Shown in pieces: positions 56,397 through 64,000 of a stretch of 64,000 nt of DNA. The number at the start of each line of letters is the position of its first letter. Positions within the stretch are counted from its first letter, which is position 1. The translations under genes and the position numbers were made by a program. This DNA is from Fallopia convolvulus (Eukaryota > Streptophyta > Magnoliopsida > Caryophyllales > Polygonaceae), in assembly GCA_964016875.1 (NCBI GenBank), contig OZ024727.1, positions 4,736,893 to 4,800,892 on the forward strand, read 5' to 3'. Below the pieces are notes generated by a model. It ran no database searches. It saw only the letters and a program-made list of their open reading frames with translations, and had not been told where the DNA came from.

Positions 56397-57680
56397 CTAA
56401 GAAACAAAAACTAAAAGTGGGTTGTGTCCCATAAGCGCTATTTTAAACGTCATTAGCCCGACGAACTTACCCTGGCTTACATAGGGCGTCTTATATGCGA
56501 CCTTGTTGGGATCATGAGAAACCCCATACTTAGCCAAAAAAGTGTCAAAGTTTCTCTCCATAAGGTGTGGTCCCCTATTGTTCATAAGTATGCTTGGAAT
56601 TCCTACACTAGGGTTGGTAAAATCCGCCAACCAAGGGGGCCTTGACCCTTTTATAGAATGTATAGTAGGACAAGATGTAGTTAAAGTAGAAAGAGAGTGC
56701 ATGGAGAAATCTTTACCAGAAATTACCGAATCAAAGTAAGAAGACTCACCTTTTCCTGTCAGAGACGGGGTCGTTACCAAGGCTATGTGGGTCGTTATCG
56801 ACCCCACTGGGCCAGGAAGAGGCTCGGTAACATGTACATTGAACTCGGTAATGGACTTGTGATCATCGTTCTTCCTCAGATAAGGAGTCGTTATAGACCA
56901 TGGGGGGTCGGTAGACACCTCGTTAACGCTCTCTACAACCTCTTTCAGCATAAGGTGCTCTTTTGGATGGAAGATTTTGACTGACTCAGCATTGCCGGAC
57001 TTCGTGTAAGGATGAAGCATCTTTATCTCTGCGTTCTTGGTCTCATTCACTTCGGGATTGAAATGGAACTCGACCACCACCTCCCCAATATCAAAGGTTA
57101 GGAGTCCCTTCTTTACATCGACTCTTGCACCGGCTGTAGCTAAGAATGGTCGTCCCAGAATGATAGGTACCGTTGGATCCTCAGGCATCTCCATAAGAAC
57201 GAAGTCATTGGGGACAAAGAACTTGGCCACTTGGACATGAACATCGTCAACGACTCCAGTTGCCTTCACACAAGAACCGTCCGCCATATAGAGATTCATA
57301 TTTATTGGTTCCAACGGTCCCATATTGGCTTTAGACCAAATAGAGAGTGGTAGAAGACTTGCGCTGGCACCTAGATCACACAAAGCTTTGAAGTGATAAG
57401 CTCCAATAACAATTGTAATAGCAAACTTACCTAGGTCTCCTAGCTTTTCGGGGAGCTCCAAAGAACGGACATCATCAGTTAGTTCAGACATCGATCTCTT
57501 CCTGGATAAGATCTCTTTTAAGAATTTGGTGTAAGCAAGCATTTTGCTTAGGGCCTCAGCGAATGGAATAGAAATATTTAAGCCTTGGAGAACCTTAACA
57601 AAAGGCCTAAACTTTCCTACTGTGGAATTTTTGGACTGTTTAGAAGGGAAAGGAAGAGTCTTTGCCGAACTTGGAGCCAA
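56397..57680 (-). CDS. GY5 protease region, open frame
   Basis: A 427-residue open frame. It reads KFRPFVKVLQGLNISIPFAE, MLAYTKFLKEILSRKRSMSE, LPEKLGDLGKFAITIVIGAY and CDLGASASLLPLSIW, the retropepsin-like core with D-L-G-A in place of D-[ST]-G-A. MNLYMADGSCVKATGVVDDV, FVLMEMPEDPTVPIILGRPF and LATAGARVDVKKGLLTFDIG follow. The order matches the region between gag and RT in plant Ty3/gypsy elements. The last 150 residues have no recognised domain. The DNA contains TCGGTA and TCGTTA words that translate as part of the chain. The catalytic change suggests weak or no proteolysis. The frame ends at 56397 with no pol following. Confidence 0.8.
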   Translation of the reverse strand: MAPSSAKTLPFPSKQSKNSTVGKFRPFVKVLQGLNISIPFAEALSKMLAYTKFLKEILSRKRSMSELTDDVRSLELPEKLGDLGKFAITIVIGAYHFKALCDLGASASLLPLSIWSKANMGPLEPINMNLYMADGSCVKATGVVDDVHVQVAKFFVPNDFVLMEMPEDPTVPIILGRPFLATAGARVDVKKGLLTFDIGEVVVEFHFNPEVNETKNAEIKMLHPYTKSGNAESVKIFHPKEHLMLKEVVESVNEVSTDPPWSITTPYLRKNDDHKSITEFNVHVTEPLPGPVGSITTHIALVTTPSLTGKGESSYFDSVISGKDFSMHSLSTLTTSCPTIHSIKGSRPPWLADFTNPSVGIPSILMNNRGPHLMERNFDTFLAKYGVSHDPNKVAYKTPYVSQGKFVGLMTFKIALMGHNPLLVFVS

Positions 57681-58560
57681 AGCGGGCCCTAGTCGTGGCT
57701 TTATCGTGTCGACAAGAGGGTCGATAGGTGCAGGAGAAGGGTCGGTACCGACCCTGGGGGGTTGGTAGGGACCTCGTAACTAAGAGGGGGGTCGGTAGAG
57801 AGGACTTACCTTTCTTGGGAGGGTCGTTAACGACCTTGGGGGGCGTTATCGATGTTAATTGGGTTGTTTTCTTCACCGTCGTGCTTTGATTCTTTGGTTT
57901 CGGCACGATCAGGCAACTTCTTTCTGCTCCTCAAGTGTATGGCTGCAATTTGGCCTCTAGGGTTTTCCTTGGGACGACCCGGTAATTTCCCTTGAGGTCG
58001 TGGAATTTGTGCAGAAAGGTTGCCAAGTTAGGAGTTGACGCTTTTCTTCCATGTTTCTAGTTCTCCCAACTGTGTTTGTACACCCTTCATCTAAGTGTTG
58101 AAATCAGCACGCACTCCATTGATCCCGTCATGGATGCCTTGTACCCAGGATGGGGGCTCTTGATAGCCCGGAGGTCTGTATGGTGTGGGCCTTCTCTCTT
58201 GTGGTGGAGGTGCATTTCCTTGCCCTTAACCATAATTACCCCAAGCGGGATATTTGTTGTTCCTTCCTACATAATTATTAGCTTGGTTTCTATATTGACC
58301 TCTCATATAATTGGTTTCAGCATAAGTCTCAACGGCTCTTACCTGCTCAATGTTAGTGCAAGCAGATGTACTATGGGCTTGAGACGCACATTCTTGACAA
58401 GACTGAGAGGTTTTATTGAAACGTACCTACTTCTTGAGCTAGTTTATCTCATCTTGCGTAAACTGGAACTTCACATCCGGGTAAACATCAATGTTAGGAT
58501 TGTATAACTTCCTTTGGGGTGGTTTGGCTTGCTGTGTACCGTACATTGCATCATAGTTTG
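57681..58560 (-). pseudogene. GY5 gag-protease linker
   Basis: Frames overlap and carry stops. The piece at 57906-57640 is Pro/Lys/Thr-rich. A Cys-containing stretch near 58350-58450 (minus) may be a zinc-knuckle remnant, but I cannot assign it securely. CGGTACCGACC and CGTTAACGACC words are concentrated at 57740-57850. Confidence 0.45.
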
Positions 58561-59310
58561 TTAATTGTCAAGCAGCGCAAATGCATAATTAGGATTCATC
58601 TCTATAAAGCCGCAATCAGTATACAGATTGATACGTTCTTTCGTTGCAGCATTGATCCCTTGTAAGAAGATCTCTTGGAGCATATATTGTGGTTGTCCAT
58701 GGGTAGGGCATTGTCGCACAAGCTCCTTGTATCTCTCCCATGTCTCAATAAATGTCTCGTTAGGCAGCTGGTGGTAAGAGGTGATGTGCTTCCTAAGCTC
58801 TGTGGCCTTTGCGGGCGGGAAGAACTTTGTCATGAATAAGTCATGCAAGGCTCTCCACGTCGTTATTGACTAAGGAGATAGGCTTTCTAACCAGCTCAGA
58901 GCCTTTCCTGCAAGAGACCACTTAAAGGCCTTCAAAAGAACATATTCAAGAGATACATCGTCAATAGCTATAGTATCACATATATCTGAAAAGTTCTTCA
59001 CATGTTCCATTGGGCATTCAGTTGGTTTCCCTTCAAATTGAGCACGTTTAATCAAGGATATGAAGTGAGACTTAATCTCAAAACTACGATTGATCTCAGG
59101 AAGCACGATTGTTGATTACGGCAACCTCAGTTCCGGGTGCATATAGTGATTGGCATTCCTTGGAATGGCATTCAATTGTTCCTATAAATGGGTAGCATTA
59201 TCCCGTTCACGCTGAGCCACAACAACTTCAGCATCTCTAGCAGCTTGCAGCGCCTCCATCTGCACACGGAGGTTATCCATCTGTTGAGCAAGTTCTTCAG
59301 CGGTTGCCAT
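58561..59310 (-). pseudogene. GY5 gag, stops inside
   Basis: The start ATG at 59310 is followed by a coiled-coil-like MATAEELAQQMDNLRVQMEA. The gag core reads EIKSHFISLIKRAQFEGKPT, HVKNFSDICDTI, LKAFKWSLAGKALSWLESLS, then a stop, TTWRALHDLFMTKFFPPAKA and NETFIETWERYKELVRQCPT. LQEIFLQGINAATKERINLY follows. This is the Retrotrans_gag domain. Stops near 59118, 58870 and 58561 break it. It would form the capsid. Confidence 0.82.
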
Positions 59311-59626
59311 TGCTCATTTTTTATCGTAGTCTACGGTGAAAGGATCGCTCAGACTCAAAATCAATAGGTGAATCGATGTTTAAGCGACGTCTTCCAGATG
59401 GCATGCATTGAAAACATAAACAAAAACAGAAACAAAATTAAAAACAAAACGGGTTACCAGTAGGGGGTCGGTACTGAGGCCCAAGGGGTCAGTACCGATG
59501 CCTACAGTGATCCCGAAAACTGAACGTAAACAAAAAACTGGGGTTCCGCCAACAGGGTCGGTAACGACTCGACAGTGATCCCGAAGAAACGAAAAAAGGA
59601 ACAAGACTTTGGCACTATTGAAATCT

Positions 59627-59644
59627 CCTCGGTAACGACGCCAA
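59627..59644 (-). other. GY5 primer-binding site
   Basis: The minus strand reads TTGGCGTCGTTACCGAGG just after the LTR end. It resembles TGGCGCCGTTGCCGGGGA, the tRNA-complementary primer site common in plant gypsy elements, with three or four changes. The core CGTTACCGAGG is the same word that is scattered through GY5. Confidence 0.75.
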
Positions 59645-59646
59645 TT

Positions 59647-61043
59647 TGTTGAAAGGGTTTCTTGATCAACAAATAAATTTATAAATCAAGACCCCGATGA
59701 GGATAGAGAAGTCGGGCTCGTCCACGGGAGAGAGTCAGTATCAAGTTTTGTCTTAACTTAGAGCGCAAGTAAGCAAGAAAGTTTGGAATTTTATCAATTA
59801 GAGAGATAATTATAAGGTCTAGATATCACCATAACAACAATTATGTATGCAAACGCCAACGAAACACAAAGATCATGCCTTTATCACATAAAATCGTCAA
59901 CTTTCGTCAACTAAGCAAGTAAATCAACTAACTTTCGTTAAATTAATAAAATTTAGTATCTATCTCTTTGCTGCAACTAGGATTGATCAAATTTCGCTTC
60001 AAAACCCTAATTGACTATTCCTATTCTAAGTTTCTGCTTTTGCTCCAACTATTAACGAGAAATTCCTTTTCCACTTTCGTTTTCAAGGATTTAAGACATG
60101 ATCAAAGGAAATTAAATTCAATTAAAAGAAAAAAAATACAATCAAAACATGATCAAGGGAAAAAATACACAACCATTGTTGGGTTAACCCCAACCTTAGA
60201 GAAGAGAACTACTCACAAGTCATTATGAGAAAACAAATTAAATTCAATTAAAAGAAAGCTTACAATCGAATCCGAAAACAAAACGTTCTTCCAAAACCAA
60301 ACTCGTCCTTCTCTTCTCTCTTCCCTAAACTTGAATGCTTACAGGATTGAATGATAGATAGAAAACTATTCTAAACTTGAATGCTTGCAGGATTGAATGA
60401 TAGATAGAAAGCTACTCCTACTCCTAAGAAAATAATATCTTATAAAGATATATCCCCAAAGGAAACAATCTAAAGGGATATATCATCATTAATGCGCGGA
60501 CTCGGATTGTCCCCTACCGACACGGAGTAGCCTCGGTACCGACCTCGTCAGGGTCGGTAGGGTTTCTTCAGAATTCTTCGACCTTGTCTTCTCTTTGACA
60601 ACCTCTTTACCGACCCTAGGACCCTCGGTACCGACCCCCTTCAGCCTCGTTAACGACCCTAGCAGGGTCGTTACCGACCTTTTTCAGCATCGTAACTAGG
60701 CTCGTAACTGAGAGCTCTGCTTCGGTAGGGGGTCGTTAGCCTTCATTTTTGCCTCGATTCTTCATCCCTAAGCTCGGTAACGGGTCTTATTAACTTCATT
60801 CTTGACTTGAACTTGATTTTTCACCTTTTTTCTTGCACCTTTCCCCAGGATTTTCTTTACTCATAAAAACGCTCCAAACTGCTTCTAAAACCTACAAAGA
60901 CACCACCAAATCTTATGTAGACTCCATATCTTAAGAAAATATGAAAACCTACACAAACGACTCAAAACCAAACACAAAACTAAAGAAAAAGACTTAAACA
61001 CAAAAAAACACCCCAAAAAACACAACTAAAAAGGCAGACATCA
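59647..61043 (-). mobile_element. GY5 5' LTR, TATA box lost
   Basis: This 1,397-bp copy runs from TGATGTCTGCC (61043) to CTTTCAACA (59647). At 60340-60410 it has a tandem duplication of CTTGAATGCTT.CAGGATTGA where the 3' copy has the TATA box. A second partial duplication lies at 60100-60170. TCGGTACCGA words cluster at 60530-60780. Confidence 0.87.
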
Positions 61044-62170
61044 GAAGACGCTTTGGGCCAAGCTCGGTACCAAGCTTCTATTTTCTACTACTTGCCACGG
61101 GCAAACGGATGGGCATACCGAGGTAATTCATTGTACCCTTGGTGCCCTTTTGCATTCTATTTTGAAAACTAACTTGCGCATGTGGGAATTGTGTCTTCCT
61201 TTCATTGAATTTTCAGGTGGTGTATGGGGACAATCCCATTACGTCCCGACAAGGTCCGTGAGAGCCGCGAGGGCCTTGATCAAGCTGACAAGATTACGAA
61301 CATTCATGAGGAAACTAGCCTTCAATTGGAAAGGAGAACAATGCAAGCTGACAAAGGGCGCAAAGAGTTGATTTTTGAACACGGTGACTTTGTTTGGGTT
61401 CATTTGAGAAAGGAGAGGTTTCCCGCTCTTCGGAATTCTAAGCTTAAGCCGAGAGGAGGTGGGACTTTCCTGGTTTTAGAACGCATCAATGAAAATGCTT
61501 ACAAGCTCGATCTTCCTCCTAATTATGGCGTCCATGAGGCATTCAACGTTTCCGACCTTGTTCCTTATTTTTCTAATGATGATGTTGAGATTGTTCAAGA
61601 TCAAGGTTCATGGACGAACCCTTTTGAAGGGGGGGGGGATGATGAGAGTCCATCTCACCATGTGTCTCCGATGTCGACGCCCGAGCCACCACTCGCACCC
61701 TTTCAATCACCAGCTCACCACCTTGGCGCGCCCTTGCATGCGCCGGTGTCTGAGCCATCTCGTGCGCCCTTGCAAGCGCCGATGGCTGACTTTTGCGCAC
61801 CCTTGCAAGCATCAGCACCCGACCTTGGTGCGCCAGTTCCTATGCTTGAGAGGGCCATTACTTCGGGCACTTGTGATGGTACTTTGGCCCATGATTTGAG
61901 TGTGGATTCTAGCTCTAATACCAAGCCCAACATTTCCGACAAAGGAGAGCCTTCACTTGGACAACTATCCAAGACAGGCATCTGAGGCGCCAAGGTTCCA
62001 AGCCAAGGGACCATGCCCTATCCTGGGCGAATCACACAAGCATGAGCTAGGGCAATGCTAGACCAAATCAAGGAGGAGCTCATGGCTAATAAGTTTTCGA
62101 TACCTAATAGTGGTGCAAGATGGAGTCTTCTTGTGACTCTTGGTTCGACTAGTGCTAAAACTTGACTTAT
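61044..62170 (+). pseudogene. GY4 integrase, C-terminal half and Pro/Ala-rich tail
   Basis: It continues GY4 after GY5. TLWAKLGTKLLFSTTCHGQT and DGHTEV hold the third catalytic residue (Glu). The barrel-like C-terminal part follows in the frame 61224-61985 (FVWVHLRKERFPALRNSKLK, FLVLERINENAYKLDLPPNY, AFNVSDLVPYFSND). A poly-G run at 61629-61638 precedes a Pro/Ala-rich tail with repeated APL.AP units to the stop near 61985. Another frame at 62015-62090 reads RITQA then ARAMLDQIKEELMANK, the usual end of such polyproteins. Frame changes near 61200 and 61990 show decay. Confidence 0.82.
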
Positions 62171-62447
62171 GTTATGTCAAGGACGTTTAGTTGAATTTCT
62201 TGAAACTTAAGGGAGTTTTATGTAATTTGTGGGAAGTGAGGGCTGGTTAGACTTGTTTCATGAAAAATGCTACTTTCTTATTTGTTTTCAATTTAAGTTC
62301 TTGCTTGCATTTCTTTGTTAATCTTGTTGAATACTTGTTGGTGAGTCATATCCAACTTCATCTTCATTTTAGTTTGCAACTCTCGGTGAGTCATATCCGA
62401 TCCTTGCATCCATATCCTTCACGCCACCATTCCACCACCTTCAGTCC
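62171..62447. other. GY4 3' tail, gene-free
   Basis: AT-rich sequence after the GY4 polyprotein. The phrase GTGAGTCATATCC occurs twice (62341 and 62384). It may hold the start of the GY4 LTR, but no terminal motif is clear. Confidence 0.4.
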
Positions 62448-63843
62448 TGATGTTCATGTTTTTAGTCTAGTTTTTGGTGTGTTTCTTAGTATGTTTAGTT
62501 TAGTTTAGTTTTAGAAAGTTTTAGAGTTAGTTTTGTGTGTTTTTGGATGATTTTTGCATATTTTGTGAAAAGTATGGAAGCTACTCCGTTTTCTATGTTT
62601 TCGTAGGTTTTTAAGCGGAAAGGAACGCTTTTTGAGCTGAGTGGAGGTCTTGTGGTAGAGGATGGAAGGCATGAAAGATAAGGATGAAGATTGCATGGGA
62701 AGATCGAAGGAAAATTCCAAGTTTAAGTGGAGGAGAAGTTCAAGAAAATCCAAAATAGAGGCTTGTTAACGATCCTGTGAAGGTCGTTAACGAGGCTGGA
62801 AGATAGATTTTTTTAGAGGGAATTAGCAATTTCTACCAACCCTGTGCAGGGTCGTTAATGAGGGTCCCGTGTCGGTAGAGGCGTAGCTGACTTTTGGTTG
62901 TTATATCTTTTATCTTGTTATCTTTTAAGTATTGTAAGTTTTTATCTTTTATCCTTTTTAATAGATAGTTTCTTAGTATAAAAACCCTTGTTCTAAGCTT
63001 AGACAACAAGGGGAGAGTTTGAGGAGAAGTCGAGTGAGAAGAGGAAGTCGAAGCTGAGTTCGGATCGAGAGAGAGAATTTAGGATCGGTGATCAGATCTT
63101 GCTCGGTGTTCTTAAGTGTTTTCGGATTCTACAAAGTTTATAAGACAATATTTTCTTATTTAATTTTAAGTAAGTTTAGTTTGTTTTCGATGTCTTCTTT
63201 GATTAAAGTTATTTGCTTTATTTCAATGATTAGTGAGTAGTCTTCTTATCTAGGGTCGGGGTTGAAACCCGACATAGTTGTGCATGTTTGAATGAGTAAG
63301 TCTTTTGATTTCCTTTTATCTATTGAATTGCTTGTTGTGCTTATGCTTAGACGATAGTCGAAGTAATTTGAGTTTTTAACTTGATCGAAAAAGAAAGTTG
63401 TTAACTTGAATGATGATATTGTTCGTTAACGAAAGTTTCGAGCTTTGGATTCAAAACGAGTGATAGAGTGAATTGATTTATGAGAATTAATTGATTTTCT
63501 TGTTAGTCAGCGAAAGTTGATGAATTTATCTTTAAAGGCATGATGTTTATCTTCATATGAGTTTATATGCATAGCTATGTCGTGGTAACCCTTATCCTAG
63601 ATCTTTTTATCTTATTGAATTTGTTTGTTTGCTTTCGAATCATTCGTTATCGAGTCAACATACGATCGGTACCGAACCTGTGTTTAGGTCGTTAATTGTT
63701 CTGTGTTCGTTGGTTTTCCAGGTTCGTTAACGACCCTGACAAGGTCGTTAACGAGGTTGGTCGTAGCTGTTTTTGCTTGTTTTGCTTTGTTTGTTATTTT
63801 TTTAGTTGATAGACAAACAACCGTGCTTCCCGTGGACGATCCT
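62448..63843 (+). mobile_element. LTR or LTR fragment related to the solo LTR at 46707
   Basis: It starts TGATGTTCATGTTTTTAGT like the nested solo LTR at 46707-48154 but in opposite orientation. It follows the same order of landmarks (GAAAAGTATGGAAGCTACTCCG, AAAAACCCTTGTTCTAAGC, GTCGGGGTTGAAACC, CCCGTGGACGATCCTGA). After 63843 the match stops, so the LTR is truncated or the rest diverged. GTTAACGA and GGTACCGA words lie at 62765-62870 and 63665-63755. Confidence 0.75.
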
Positions 63844-63859
63844 GAGCTTATAAATTCAA

Positions 63860-64000
63860 GATGTTGATCCCGATGTCAAAAATCAATTTCTACAAGATGA
63901 GATCAACCACCTTAAGAAACAAGTAAGTTTTCTGAAAGCCTCTCAACCTTCTCAAGAATGTGGCTCTTCTGCCCATATTACTTCTGCTTGCACTAACATC
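63860..64000 (+). CDS. Unidentified ORF start, coiled-coil-like, runs off the window
   Basis: An open frame follows the stop at 63851-63853 and continues to the edge. The 47 visible codons read DVDPDVKNQFLQDEINHLKK, QVSFLKASQPSQ and ECGSSAHITSACTNI. The first part could form a coiled coil. The C-x4-H-x4-C spacing resembles part of a gag zinc knuckle, but it is too short to be sure. No ATG is seen at the start. It may be a gag of a retroelement. Confidence 0.35.

Larger units (their letters stand above)
53315..61043 (-). mobile_element. GY5: gag/protease-only gypsy nested in GY4
   Basis: Two similar LTRs (53315-54664 and 59647-61043), a primer site, gag, protease and a polypurine tract form a minus-strand LTR element with no RT or integrase. 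Flanks are GAATA (53310-53314) and GAAGA (61044-61048), a 5-bp duplication with one change. GY4 integrase reads in frame if GY5 and one duplicate are removed and GAAGA is taken as original. It is non-autonomous and depends on pol from a relative. Confidence 0.88.

Noticed and set aside
61069..61078. CGGTACCAAG as a member of the GGTACC word family
   Set aside because: It encodes the conserved integrase phrase LGTK and probably arises from coding constraint.

Overview
The window is nuclear DNA from a flowering plant, most likely a eudicot. The signs are Arabidopsis-type telomere repeats (TTTAGGG), GT/AG introns, a VND-type NAC domain, a LURP-one-related gene, a plant defensin, and plant Ty3/gypsy, CACTA, Helitron, LINE, SINE and TRIM elements. 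Almost everything is mobile DNA, much of it nested. Only two stretches look like intact host genes: a two-exon LURP-one-related gene (31414-32265, +) and a small two-exon defensin-like gene (43787-44128, +).

Layout. 1-8.1 kb: a minus-strand Ty3/gypsy element (here GY1) with gag and protease, a 5' leader with repeated hairpin-like motifs and probable LTR sequence. 8.1-16.3 kb: a second minus-strand gypsy (GY2) with two LTRs, PBS, PPT, gag, protease, RT and integrase, all damaged by deletions, and with a solo LTR inserted in its gag. Its 5' LTR abuts a broken DUF4283 (LINE ORF1-type) gene. 17.3-30 kb: a tandemly duplicated host segment whose two copies took different insertions. One copy holds a roughly 7.5 kb CACTA-like element carrying NAC exons, ATP-citrate lyase exons and a 39-bp minisatellite with telomere-type repeats. 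The other holds a 1.4 kb TRIM-like LTR element whose single ORF has a PTB-like RNA-recognition motif, followed by a LINE RNase H remnant. 30-34 kb: a Helitron with a nested MITE, then the LURP-one gene and low-copy repeats. 34.5-37.7 kb: a gypsy fragment with PPT and 3' LTR start. 37.7-43.4 kb: a bounded CACTA element (TSD AAT) with decayed TNP2 and second-ORF genes and a nested Helitron. 43.7-44.1 kb: the defensin-like gene. 44.7-46.2 kb: a near-perfect palindrome and a long-TIR element. 46.6-49.9 kb: a solo LTR (TSD CTAAA) holding a second solo LTR (TSD AGGGT) and a SINE. 50-62 kb: a plus-strand gypsy (GY4) split within its integrase by a minus-strand gag/protease-only gypsy (GY5, 53315-61043). 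62.4-64 kb: a further LTR and the start of an unidentified ORF.

No multi-gene host pathway is visible. The functional logic is mobile elements and their parasites: non-autonomous elements (TRIM1, GY5, Helitrons, SINE, MITE) that would need enzymes from elsewhere, and DNA transposons carrying captured host exons. The strongest leads are the RRM-bearing TRIM element, the defensin that has lost both partners of one disulfide, the CACTA-like element carrying a NAC/ACLA/minisatellite cargo, and the recurrence of short CpG-containing palindromic words in several unrelated LTR families. Element boundaries were read by eye; family names rest on recognised motifs, not on database searches.
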